This document shows, piece by piece, positions 54,698 to 64,000 of a stretch of DNA of 64,000 nt. Every line of letters starts with the position of its first letter. The first letter of the stretch is position 1. Source of the stretch: Emergomyces orientalis (taxonomy: Eukaryota; Ascomycota; Eurotiomycetes; Onygenales; Ajellomycetaceae); the NCBI GenBank assembly GCA_002110485.1, contig MOWL01000024.1, forward strand, positions 868,001 through 932,000, given 5' to 3'. A model generated the notes under the pieces. The model did not search any database and was not told where the DNA came from. It was given only the letters and a program-made list of their open reading frames with translations. Both the position numbers and the translations under genes were made by a program.

Positions 54698-56761
54698 TCA
54701 TAGCTCGACTTGTTCTGTGTTTTCGGGCAATAGAACGTGCGTAGGATCCTCTTCGATGATGGGAACTTCTGTTATTTCTGGCAAGGGAGCCGGAACGAGT
54801 TCAGTCGCAGTAGGTTCGGGGACAACTGGTTCAGAAATGATTGATTCAGGCTCAGGTTCCGGTTCGGATAAGGGTTCAGGGACATCAGGTTCAGGGACAG
54901 CAGGCGCAGGGGTAGCAGATGGTTCGGAAACGGTGGGTTCAGAGGGAGCAGGCTCAGTTTCAGCCACGGGCTCGGGTGCGGGCTTAGCTATAGCTGGTTC
55001 TGGCTCAGCAACGGCTGGCTGTTCAGGCTCAGCTTCAGTCTCAGGCTCCAAAGTTGGTTCAGGTTCGGGCTCTTGAATCGCAATCTCAACCTCAGTAGCA
55101 GCGGCAGCCGTAACCCCCGTTTGGGAATGAGCCTGAGCCTGAGCCAGAGTACCATCCGGCTCCGGCTGTTTACAAGGTTCTACATCCCCATTCGATGACA
55201 GTGCCTGCGAAGCCTTGGCAACGCCCTTCTTCGAGGAGGGGGGAGTACTCGCAGTCACACTTGCGCTCACGCTAACATGACTGCTTGCGCTTTCCCCACT
55301 CTTCCTCCGTACCTTTGGCGGACCAGAGCCTCTAGGCGGGCTCTTAATTTCAACCTTCTCATGCATTTTGCTTGCAGAACTTGCGGTAGGGCGCATCATT
55401 CTAGCCAAAAACGATTCGTCAGCTGGACGTGGGCCGCCAACATTGCTCACGCGCGACCGGGGTCTGTCGTGGGCTGTATTCTGCTGGGGAGCAAGGGAGG
55501 ATGCTCGGGTGGAGTGTTTTTGCGCGGTAGATGTTGCTGCTGGACCGGTAGCTCTTGAAGAAGCGGTATTTCGATCACTTCTTAAACTGGAGGGTTTGCG
55601 GGTGAGGTTTGATGTGCGAGTGCCTGCTTGGCTTGCTGGGCGGCCATCAAGGTTTAATTTCGCCGCAGAAGATGCGGTTGGTGCTATCATCGAATTTGGA
55701 AGACGGACGGGTCGTGTTGGAGACTTTGTGCGAGATCTGTCAATGCTGGGGGGATTCTCCGAAGATGGTTTTGCGATCTTGTCACGGGTGGGTACCGACG
55801 ATTGAGGTTTTGTTGTAGTTTTGCCAGCTGTAGCCCGAGTGGGTTGTTTCGTCGCGGCAGCTCTAGGCCTGTCTGTCTCCTTGGGTGTAGTTTTGGCGCT
55901 GGGATGCGATGTGGTAGTTGTTGGTGTCCTGGGGGCTCGAGGTAGAGGTGATTTTAGGTCCTTTGTTGAAGACTTCTTAGACGTGGCGTTGCTAGCATCA
56001 TTCCCAACAACAATATTTGCTGGGCGTAACGACGGATTCATAGATGGCTTGGTTTTCTTGGGCGCAGCTTTATCTGTTGATTGTCCGTTCATACGAGTAG
56101 CAGCAATTGGTGCTGCCTCTTTTGCCCGAGCCTTATCTTCTTGTGAGTCAGCCTTGGATTCGATTTTGCCTGATTGCGTCTTCCCTTCCGTCGTAGCCGC
56201 CATCAAAGTGTCTCCCGACGTAGACTGTTTGCCGGGCGTTGGGGAGTCCGTAATTCGCGATGGTAGCTTTGCAGCCCAAGGCCTATTGATATTCCCACTG
56301 CCCAGGAGCCCGCTGCTGTTGCTGTTGGCGTTGGTATTATTATCCGGAGGCGAAGAAGCCAATGATCTGCCCATCATGGCTCCCTTATCCGCACTATCAC
56401 TGGAAGACATAGTCACAGACCTCTCGATGGGACTTCCCACATCATCAACGCCGCCAGAAATGGTCCTAATAAGTTTACCTGGCGAATTATTGGTGCTGCT
56501 ATTGCTATTGTTGGTATTATTGCTGTCCAGATCCGACGCCTTTCTCAATCCCCACATAGGAGCACTTCCGGACTGACCGGTACGTTCGACGGCCACGAAG
56601 CTTGCTCTGACTTTAGAGAGAGGGCGGACAGAGCCGGGGCGGTCCTGATCGATTGGCGAGCGACCTCTCGACGGGGGGGAAGTTGATGCATTGTTGTTAT
56701 TGTTGTTCTCAAATCGGGCCAGCAGGCTCCGGACACCGGTCTGGGCCCGACTGTCCGACAT
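54698..56761 (-). CDS. Uncharacterised disordered Ser/Thr/Pro-rich protein with acidic Pro-Glu C-terminus
   Basis: A single exon encodes 687 residues. The N-terminus reads MSDSRAQTGVRSLLARFENN, then an Asn run, followed by RSPIDQDRPGSVRPLSKVRA and SFVAVERTGQSG. Such an N-terminal patch recurs in a group of fungal proteins I cannot name. Residues about 100-500 are Ser/Thr/Lys/Pro-rich and basic, with no predicted fold. Residues about 570-680 form an imperfect Glu-Pro repeat (EPEPEPTLEPETEAEPEQPA and similar). The protein is probably entirely disordered and may be a heavily phosphorylated cytoskeletal or signalling adaptor, which is inference. A long open frame on the opposite strand (55821-56576) is a by-product of this composition. 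The start lies about 20 bp from a tetranucleotide repeat. Confidence 0.78.
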   Translation of the reverse strand: MSDSRAQTGVRSLLARFENNNNNNASTSPPSRGRSPIDQDRPGSVRPLSKVRASFVAVERTGQSGSAPMWGLRKASDLDSNNTNNSNSSTNNSPGKLIRTISGGVDDVGSPIERSVTMSSSDSADKGAMMGRSLASSPPDNNTNANSNSSGLLGSGNINRPWAAKLPSRITDSPTPGKQSTSGDTLMAATTEGKTQSGKIESKADSQEDKARAKEAAPIAATRMNGQSTDKAAPKKTKPSMNPSLRPANIVVGNDASNATSKKSSTKDLKSPLPRAPRTPTTTTSHPSAKTTPKETDRPRAAATKQPTRATAGKTTTKPQSSVPTRDKIAKPSSENPPSIDRSRTKSPTRPVRLPNSMIAPTASSAAKLNLDGRPASQAGTRTSNLTRKPSSLRSDRNTASSRATGPAATSTAQKHSTRASSLAPQQNTAHDRPRSRVSNVGGPRPADESFLARMMRPTASSASKMHEKVEIKSPPRGSGPPKVRRKSGESASSHVSVSASVTASTPPSSKKGVAKASQALSSNGDVEPCKQPEPDGTLAQAQAHSQTGVTAAAATEVEIAIQEPEPEPTLEPETEAEPEQPAVAEPEPAIAKPAPEPVAETEPAPSEPTVSEPSATPAPAVPEPDVPEPLSEPEPEPESIISEPVVPEPTATELVPAPLPEITEVPIIEEDPTHVLLPENTEQVEL

Positions 56762-56779
56762 GGTGGATGATCAGGAGGG

Positions 56780-56811
<32 letters not shown>

Positions 56812-58340
56812 GTCAGTCAGGTCAGTCAGTCAGTCAGTCAGTCAGCCAGCGCGGGGGACGGGAGATGGGGTTGCTGGCAGGTATGGCAGTCAGAGGAAAG
56901 GACGCATGCAGAGAGGTGATGCGGACGGAGGTTGAGTTGTGATTGTTTGCAGAGAAGCAGTTGAGAGGCAACAGATAGCGATATAGGAATAGTAATACGA
57001 GGGAGGCTGGCGGAGGGAGGAATTGTGACACAGGCGATGATGCGAGGTTGAAGATGAGGATGAGGATGAGGCAGAAACGGGGAGAGGGAAAGAAAAGGGA
57101 GACGGAGCAACAACGCGTAGTATTTGGGGGAGCGGGTAACGTGATTGGGGGTAAACACAGCAGGAAAGAGAACCAACACACGATAAGAGTTATATATATT
57201 ACACCTTAAGAGGGTAAACATGCATTTCAATAGGAATGATAGTTGAAGTAATAATAAGAATATAAGAATAACTGCAAGAAGAGTACGTTGGACGATCGTC
57301 AACGGTGTTCATTTATTTTTCTTTTCTTTTTCCTTTCCGTTATGCTGTAGGCTGCGGTGCGTGGAGCCAGGGGATACATACAACCCTACTCCGTACAACA
57401 ATTTTTAATAAGAAGAAAGTAATAATAGTTCAGAATAGTTAAGGGGCTGCTTACTGGGTCACATGGGGAAACGTGGCTGTAAGGGACGCATCAAGTTATC
57501 ACTCTACAGCTGGATATAATTACTTTATCTAGTAGTTAACTAGGAATATTCCTCCAACTTCGAGAAGTCGAGGGGCCATCTGCCTCTTTATCTATCTATC
57601 CTCTCCCTTCTCCGCTTGCATGATCCTGGCTGCATAAATTGAAATAGCAGCCAATCAACAACACCTGTCCCGACTGATGCAGGGCGAATAAGGGAGGACG
57701 ACAGACGGTAAATAAAACCTGTATCTGATATACTCTCGAGATTCTTTTATGGTTCTGTGCCTGTTCGAATTGAGATAGTTCTCCGATTGCTTCGAATCAA
57801 GCGTTTGTACTAAATACCCATGCTATGGTAATGCCTCTTATGCACCTTGCAATCCGCCCCGAGGTCAGTCGACGGGTACCTGAAACCCCGTTGAATGTTT
57901 CAACTAGCGCTGATGAAGGGCCCTGTGGAGGTAACTTATATTAATAAGTGCGCTTTGTATTATTACTATCACTACACGGTTTCCTCAATATCAATAGGCA
58001 TTGTCTTTTCACGACAAGCTAGAAAAGGGTAGGCATAATAATTGCACAAAGATAGAAGCTTAAAACAAATACTTTATTTTTTAATTTTTTTAATGTCCTC
58101 ACAATACCATTGTATTCAGAATGCAATCAATATCGCCCAATCAGGAAAAACATAAACACAGAGAAATGTACTCGTGTACGGATCACATGACCAGGCTCTT
58201 TTTCGCCGAGGGCTAACTTATATAAGCAGCCCGAAGCGGCGCCGACACCGGAAACCGCGAATGTTTTTTGCACCAGAGTCAGGCAGAGGGATGCTGCAAC
58301 AGGGAATACTCTTGAGTACTCCAGCAATAACTCCAGCACC
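56762..58340. promoter_or_regulatory. Divergent upstream region, disordered-protein gene / LYS12
   Basis: About 1.58 kb. It starts with a TCAA/GTCA repeat right before the minus-strand start, then purine-rich DNA (57045-57120). Beyond about 57.3 kb no gene or RNA is recognised. Confidence 0.5.
56781..56846. repeat. Tetranucleotide repeats: TCAA then GTCA units
   Basis: About seven TCAA units (56781-56810) pass into about nine GTCA units (56811-56846), with one GGTCA interruption at 56820. The tract lies 20-85 bp upstream of the start codon of the disordered-protein gene, inside its probable 5' leader. Confidence 0.92.
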
Positions 58341-59689
58341 ATGGCTGCCAGAACACTGAGAATAGGTCAATTGCTTTCTATATATCTCCCCGTATTAAAT
58401 TACCTAGTACTGACAAATTTCTATAGGCCTCATCCCTGGTGACGGAATCGGGAGGGAAGTTATCCCGGTATGCATGCTTGCTCGAACATCTTTGCTGTCT
58501 TGACTGGATAGGACTACAAAAAATAAATAAATAAAAAAGAAGAAACGGAGTCAATTGAAGTTTTTCGAATACTGAGCGAAGTCCCAAAAACAGGCCGGCC
58601 GCAAACTCCTCGAATCCCTGCCCGCGTCTCTAGGGCTGAAATTCTCCTTCGTCGACCTCGAGGCTGGTTATGACACCTTCAAGAAGACGGGAACCGCCCT
58701 CCCTGATAAAACCGTCGAAATCCTCAAGAAAGAATGTGACGGTGCGCTGTTCGGAGCTGTCAGGTAACTACCTTATCTATTTTATACACCCCAATTACGA
58801 GAAATTTTTTATATTGATGACAATCCCCAGCTCCCCCAGCACAAAAGTCGCCGGTTACTCCTCCCCAATCGTTGCCCTCCGTAAACGACTAGATCTATAC
58901 GCAAACGTACGCCCCGTCCGCACAACCGCAGGCTCCTCCGGCTCTCACCCCATCGATCTCGTCATCGTCCGCGAAAACACCGAAGACCTCTATGTCAAAG
59001 AGGAGAAAACCTACGACTCTCCCAACGGCAAAGTAGCCGAGGCCATCAAGCGCATTTCCGAGCATGCCTCCTTCCGCATCGCCACCATGGCTGGCGACAT
59101 AGCTCTACGCAGACAAAAGATCCGCGACGCCGCTGCGGCCAGTGACAAGTTAAACACCACCAGGTCCAAGCCCATGGTCACCATCACCCACAAGTCAAAC
59201 GTCCTCAGCCAAACCGACGGCCTCTTCCGCGAGACGGCACGACGCGCACTTGCCCAACCACGTTTCACGGACACCGTCGCCATCGAGGAACAAATCGTCG
59301 ATTCAATGGTATACAAACTCTTCCGCCAGCCCTCCTACTACGACGTCATCGTCGCACCCAATCTATACGGTGATATCCTCTCCGACGGCGCGGCGGCGCT
59401 AGTCGGTTCATTGGGCCTCGTACCTAGCGCCAACGTTAGCGATAACTTTGCCATCGGCGAGCCGTGCCATGGCTCCGCGCCGGACATTGAGGGTAAGGGG
59501 ATTGCGAACCCGATCGCGACACTGAGGAGCGTGGCGCTTATGTTGGAGTTTTTGGGCGAAGAGAAGGCTGCTGCTAGTATTTATAAGGCGGTTGATGCGA
59601 ATTTGGATGAGGGGAAGTTTTTGTCGCCGGATTTGGGGGGGAAGGCGAAGACGGAAGAGGTGGTGGCGGACGTGTTAAGGAGATTGTAA
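58341..59689 (+). CDS. lys12: Homoisocitrate dehydrogenase (lysine biosynthesis)
   Basis: Converts homoisocitrate to 2-oxoadipate with NAD+ in the mitochondrial part of the alpha-aminoadipate lysine pathway, absent from animals. Four exons (58341-58365, 58427-58467, 58594-58763, 58831-59689) with phases 1,0,2 give 364 residues. Motifs seen are RIGLIPGDGIGREVIP, FSFVDLEAGYDTF, LFGAVSSPSTKVAGYSSP, LDLYANVRPVR, IVRENTEDLYVKEEKTY (Tyr133 region), MVTITHKSNVLSQTDGLFRE, VIVAPNLYGDILSDGAAAL (metal Asp pair) and EPCHGSAPDIEGKGIANP. The SSPSTKVAGYSSPIVALRK segment is the homoisocitrate-type specificity region rather than isocitrate or isopropylmalate type. The two first exons are very short. No obvious mitochondrial presequence precedes MAARTLRIG, so the import signal is weak or internal. 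Confidence 0.96.
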
Positions 59690-60147
59690 GGATTATGTAG
59701 TATTTACAATGATGGGGCTTCGAAGGTCACGTTTGGTTTTGCGACGTCGCGGAGTCCCTTTCGGGTTATGGGAAAAGATTAGAAAGGTAGAAGGGAATTA
59801 TATCAACACAAAAGGGAAAAGCGAACCGATGGTAATTATTATTAAAAATAGATTGATTTGAAAAATTAAAGCATTTCGGATATGCTAAAACTCCAATGGT
59901 TGTATGTCTCCCTGATTTTTCCCAACGCCATCCATATCTATTCCGAAAATCTTTATGGCCCCTGGAGATGTCGAACCTCTTTGAGCTTTTACCCTGAAAA
60001 TTTCCATCCCAATCTCCAACGAAATCCGTGTATACACGTAAAAAAAAAGCATATAATAATCTCCAACTGACAAGGAGTCTGCTAGGTGACAATGGCGCCT
60101 AATCCCATACATCCAAAACATCATGTCCACAAAATTCAGACCAGATA
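59690..60147. other. 3' flank between convergent LYS12 and DUF1769 genes
   Basis: A 458-bp terminal region shared by two convergent genes. No gene supported. Confidence 0.5.
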
Positions 60148-61292
60148 TCAATCGACGCCATCGTCGTCCTCATCATATCCCTCCCCACTACTATTTTCCT
60201 TATCTTCCTTATCATCATCATCGTCATCATCACAATCATCATCCCCGCAACCCTCACTCAAGAGTAACGTAAACAACACCACAAAATATACATCGCCCGT
60301 GCGCTTATTTTTCAGCACGTAGCGGAGTTGGTGGTTTTTTGCATCGATATATTTAGCGACCTTAATGCTGAAGCCGGGAAGGCGGAGGGAGAAATCTGTA
60401 CAAACCATAATTAATCCTCCTGCCCCTACAAAGAACAAAATAGAGGGGGTTGGGGATTGGGGGTTGTTTATATAAGGGCCCAGCGAGACACCTATATATA
60501 GTAACTTGCCGTTAAACCCCAAGTACCCATTCCCAAAATCCGCTTTATACAACCTCCCTTCCTCAAACACAAACCGGTCCCGATTCCCCTCAAGTAGAAA
60601 AAACCTCCTCCTCCCCACCGGATCATCAGGAACATTCAATTTCCTCCTCACCTCTTCCCCACCACCCTCACCACCTTCTTCAATGACCTCATCCTCCCCC
60701 CTTTCCCTTCCCTCTCCCCCTACCAATTCACCCCGCTCCGTTCCCTTAACAACTCCACAGATCCTTAAATAATTCCAACTCGACAACGCCGCCCCATATA
60801 GGTACGGCTTATCCGCATACGCATCCCCTTCCAACCCAGGGTCGATGGTCCACTTGACAATCCTCAGTGCCTGGTTCGCGCCTGGCGGCAACCTATCGCG
60901 GATGGGACGGTCAAAATCGTTACCGAAGACAAGCTCAGTGCCCGGGATCGCACGCTTGGGGATAAAGGAGATGGCGATGGAGTATTGATCGTTTGTGCGG
61001 GTTGGGTGGGAGAAGTATGGGGAGGTGCGCGGGGAGTTGTGGGGGAGGCCTATGGGTAATCAATAAGGTTAGGGTGAGCTGAAAATTTAGAGACGGGAAG
61101 ATGGGTACCGAGACAGTTTTACGGACCGGTATACTCCTGTATGCGGACGCGGAGGTCGATGGTTGCGTGCTCTGTTTCTATGAGGTGGGGTATAGGGGAG
61201 TTGACCGCGACCGGGTTGTGAGTTGAGGAGTTGTAGCTGGGACCGGCAGTGACGGAGAGGGTGTAGTTAGGTTCCTTGGGAGGCATAGGCAT
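60148..61292 (-). CDS. DUF1769 (UPF0590) fungal protein
   Basis: Three exons (61127-61292, 60510-61049, 60148-60395) give 317 residues. Family landmarks are YTLSVTAGPSYN near the N-terminus, TELVFGNDFDRPIRDRLPPG, ALRIVKWTIDPGLEGDAYAD, KPYLYGAALSSWN, RFVFEEGRLYKADFGNGYLG, DFSLRLPGFSIKVAKYID and GDVYFVVLFTLLL. The family function is unknown to me; several members are listed as conserved hypothetical. Intron 2 (60396-60509) uses a GC donor (GCAAGT) and is 114 nt, a multiple of three without in-frame stop, so retention would insert 38 residues. It was removed because the family runs directly from LGFN to DFSLRLPG. The C-terminus ends in an Asp-rich tail encoded by ATC/GAT repeats (60198-60240). 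Confidence 0.88.
60198..60243. repeat. Imperfect ATC trinucleotide repeat encoding an acidic tail
   Basis: Reads as repeated GAT/GAC codons on the minus strand (CDDDDDDDKEDKE) in the last exon of the DUF1769 gene. Confidence 0.8.
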
Positions 61293-62168
61293 TATCGGGG
61301 TTATCTCTCTCTTTTAATAATCTTTTAATAGTTGTATATATATATATATACACACCGATGTAACTCTTTATTTATTGGGTCATAGATGGAGAGATGTATG
61401 CGAAAGGATACTTAAAAAATGCCAGAGATCGTAAGGTAAGTCAAAAAAGTTAAAATACCGAAACAAGAACTATTCGCTTATTCGCTTCTTTTGTTTCCAG
61501 GTGTTTTATGTATTTATGGCTTCAATTGAGATTTGAGGTAGAATCGGTTCTCTCATCGTCAGTCTTCCAAGAATATGAACCGATGATAGCAGATTCGCAG
61601 ATCAGGGATGCGATGCCATGGCGACGGGCGTTGGAGGGGCTGCACGAACGCGCCTATCCCAATAATCAAAGAACATAAATGTTTTGTGTCAGATACAAAA
61701 GTTTCTATCTGAAATTCAAGCATATAGATATAATGTTACCAGAGGGTCTGCTGTTGGACGTTGTTTGATGTTGGATGTAAATAGCCAGGACTTGAACTTG
61801 GCGATGACACAATGATGACAGAGCTGCCCTCACCCTGGCCGGGTAACTTATTTAATACGCTTCACATATCAACCTACTCAACACACTAGGATATACACGG
61901 ACGGAAAAAATCGAGAAGACCTGGAGAATATATCGATTCTCTCGACTCCCCGGTTCCATATAATATAGCAATAATGGATTATGGCCCTGATTTTCAACAT
62001 CAATATATACAGCTAATTGCATTGTCGCCACTGTTCATCATTCATCAGAACCCAGCAAGAAAAAATAATCACAAACACCACTACATCCAAATTTCACGGC
62101 CTCTCACTTTACCAACTTCAGCATCCCAAACCAAACCAAACCAAACCAAATCAACGAGAAAAAATCAT
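61293..62168. other. Intergenic between DUF1769 and GH25 genes
   Basis: Promoter side of the DUF1769 gene plus the 3' flank of the GH25 gene. It holds a TA run (61334-61350) and an AACCA repeat (62126-62150). No gene seen. Confidence 0.5.
62126..62150. repeat. AACCA pentanucleotide repeat
   Basis: About five near-perfect AAACC units in the 3' flank of the GH25 gene. Confidence 0.8.
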
Positions 62169-62936
62169 TCAACCAGTAGCCAACTTCCGCAACCCCGCCT
62201 CATCCCCATTGAACAAATCCCCATCACCCCCAAACTCATACTTATCCGTGTACTGCCAGATCGTATGTGTCCAACCACCAGGCGCCGTGCCAGGACTATC
62301 CGCCCACCGCGCCATTACCAGCGGACAAGTACTTGCAAACGCCCCACTGTCTCCCGTGCATGACTGCCACCAGCTCGGCGACGTGTAGATCATCGGATAC
62401 CGGTCTGTCTTGCCCTTGTACGTATCGACAAAATCCTGGATCCAGGAAACCATCGACGACGCGCTGAGCCCGTAGCAGCGGTCCCCGTTCGGGTTGGTTT
62501 CGATATCAAGCATGCCCGGCAGCGTAATGCCATCACTACTCCACCCACCACCGTGGGCGAGGAAGTAGGACGCCTGCTCCGCGCCGCTTGCTGAATCTGG
62601 GCGGGCGAAGTGGTAGCCGCCACGGATGAAACCGGCGTTTGTGGCGCCTGTGTAGTGACTGCTGAAGGAGGGGTCTCTGTAGCCGGTGCCCTCGGTGGCC
62701 TGGTGGAGGATTATTTAGTTAGCTTATTATCTGGCAATTCGTGGGAGAGAGAGAGTGAGAGAGAGTGCGAGGGGGGATATGGGAGATGTACAAACCTTGA
62801 TGATAACAAAGCGAGCTCCGGACTTATATGCCCCCGCGAAGTCGACCGACTTTTGCCAGTTGGAAATATCGAAGCCCTGGATAGCGGCGTTGGCGACGCC
62901 CATTGAAGCGGTAATGGCCGCGAGCGTGAACTTCAT
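62169..62936 (-). CDS. Secreted GH25 (Chalaropsis-type) lysozyme
   Basis: Two exons (62796-62936, 62169-62699, phase 0) give 223 residues. A signal peptide (MKFTLAAITASMGVANA, cleavage before AIQGF) marks it as secreted. The mature domain has the GH25 layout: QGFDISNWQKSVDF with Asp23, GARFVIIKATEGTGYRDP, GFIRGGYHFARPD, LPGMLDIETNPNGD (catalytic Asp112/Glu114 pair), YPMIYTSPSWWQSCTG and WTHTIWQYTD. The family hydrolyses the beta-1,4 bond between N-acetylmuramic acid and N-acetylglucosamine in bacterial peptidoglycan. The protein probably acts outside the cell against bacteria or for feeding. The length is typical of a catalytic domain with no extra wall-binding module. The upstream in-frame codons start at TTG, so ATG at 62936 is the start. 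Confidence 0.95.
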
Positions 62937-64000
62937 GGCTTGCTGATTCAACCGGCTTGTGTTTTCACCTTTTTTTCAAAAGACAAATTTGTTTGGATTG
63001 ATATGATATATGAACCGCTTTGCATTTCTGAAAAGAAGTCAGCAAACGGAGTAGCGGATACGGAACTGTTTGTATATAGCAGCCCATTCACTGAACTGGT
63101 TCGACGTCCAGGGTGGTGGCTTGAGACGGGATATGACTGATCTATCTCATTGGAACGATGCAGATCCCTCGACCCAACGAACTCTCTTCGTAGTACAGCG
63201 TAGACGGGACGCGGACAGTTCCATCATTCTCATGTTTTACCAGCTATCATCGATGTTAGCAGCTATGCGCAGCATTTTGGTGAAACCATTTCAAGCTTCT
63301 TTATATCTAGAATTTACAAGCAGTGTTTTTCGTCGACATGTGCAGGGATTCATAGGCTGGGATTTGGAAGCCTTGAGTGATCGTCGTTAATTGAAACAGG
63401 CGTTCTCATCTGAGAAATTACAGCTGTTTCAGCGCTTAGGAGTTGGAATCAGACGGGAGCAGTGGAGGTTTAGCTGGGGCTATGGTACGGTGTCAATCAA
63501 AACATCAAAATCCTGATTTTGTTTCGGGGTCGCCTTGTGGAGCTATCCCCCTGTGCTGTCTGGCTGTGCAAATGGTTTAGCCTCTGTAGCTGCAAAGCAA
63601 CCTGGAAACCATGAGCCATGTAGTTGGCAACAGCATTATGACCACATTTTGTAGGTAACCTCTCCTTTTTATCCCCGCCTGTGCCTCTACCCCCCGAGGA
63701 CAGAATGCGGCAACCTGCAATGCAATCCTCTAAAGAAAACAACGAAACGCTGAATAATTGAAAATATCAATATTTTGCACGATATCTATATTTGCGTGCA
63801 TATCCAGAAAATATAGGAAAAAAAGAATAAATAAGAAACCCTAACGCAAATATTACAGTATATATAGTGTGACAAGATGACGCCCAAAAAGTAAATATGG
63901 AAAAATAAATGAGAGGAAACAGTAAGTAGCTAAAATCCAAAGGAAGACAAAGGAGACATCCAACAAAAGGCAAAGAATGTAAGTTCACGGAGCAGTGTGC
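62937..64000. other. Terminal intergenic region
   Basis: About 1.06 kb upstream of the GH25 gene. A 106-codon open frame at 63070-63390 is not recognised and is likely chance. The last 200 bp are A-rich. Confidence 0.45.

Noticed and set aside
55821..56576. 251-aa open frame opposite the disordered-protein gene
   Set aside because: Mirror of a Ser/Thr/Pro-rich low-complexity frame. The minus frame has a longer uninterrupted ORF and a family-like N-terminus.
60396..60509. Coding segment NGKLLYIGVSLGPY in the DUF1769 gene
   Set aside because: Interrupts conserved family blocks and is flanked by a good GC donor and CAG acceptor, so treated as an intron.
1..64000. CRISPR arrays, phage, bacterial operons, biosynthetic gene cluster, intact transposon
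   Set aside because: No direct-repeat/spacer pattern, no integrase, transposase or reverse-transcriptase motifs, and no adjacent PKS/NRPS/terpene genes were seen.

Overview
The window is nuclear DNA of a filamentous ascomycete. Short spliceosomal introns (about 50-110 nt, GT-AG with CTAAC/CTGAC branch-like motifs) interrupt most genes. Recognisable products include the eisosome proteins Pil1 and Sur7, fungal pyruvate kinase, fungal-only domains (DUF1748, DUF1769, ULD) and homoisocitrate dehydrogenase of the alpha-aminoadipate lysine pathway. Protein wording and the AT-rich, microsatellite-filled intergenic DNA suggest Eurotiomycetes, perhaps Onygenales. That placement is inference; no marker in the window proves it. 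I see no CRISPR array, plasmid, phage or intact transposon.

Layout. 1-1235 (-): pil1 (3' end outside the window). 2.1-5.0 kb: a graveyard with an unidentified broken fragment, a fructosamine-kinase-like relic (+) and a clear aldo-keto reductase pseudogene (-). 8123-9297 (+): SUR7/PalI-family membrane protein. 12849-15247 (-): five-exon ULD-domain protein. 17385-21335 (+): 1316-aa membrane/ankyrin protein. 22.7-23.8 kb (-): F-box pseudogene. 24922-28796 (-): TPP1/Est3-type shelterin protein, divergent from FAB1 (29445-37007, +). 38432-40710 (-): pyruvate kinase. 42172-43051 (+): DUF1748 protein with a 6-nt first exon and a hairpin-bearing intron. 44334-44426: tRNA-Pro(AGG). 45001-45513 (-): mitoribosomal uS8m. 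46228-47835 (+): proline-rich orphan. 50744-52352 (+): secreted LVIVD/choice-of-anchor-type protein. 53033-53146: tRNA-Leu(CAG). 54698-56761 (-): disordered S/T/P-rich protein. 58341-59689 (+): LYS12. 60148-61292 (-): DUF1769 protein with a GC-AG intron. 62169-62936 (-): GH25 lysozyme.

Exon structures were worked out by hand; in every multi-exon model the intron phases close and the total length is a multiple of three. Most genes are independent housekeeping loci rather than a pathway cluster. The one functional pairing is pil1 with the SUR7-like gene: both encode components of the same plasma-membrane domain (eisosome/MCC), transcribed divergently and separated by about 6.9 kb containing the dead genes. 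The nearest things to undescribed biology are the membrane-ankyrin protein, the ULD protein, the two disordered or proline-rich orphans, and the structured intron of the DUF1748 gene. I did not find a clear new multi-gene system.
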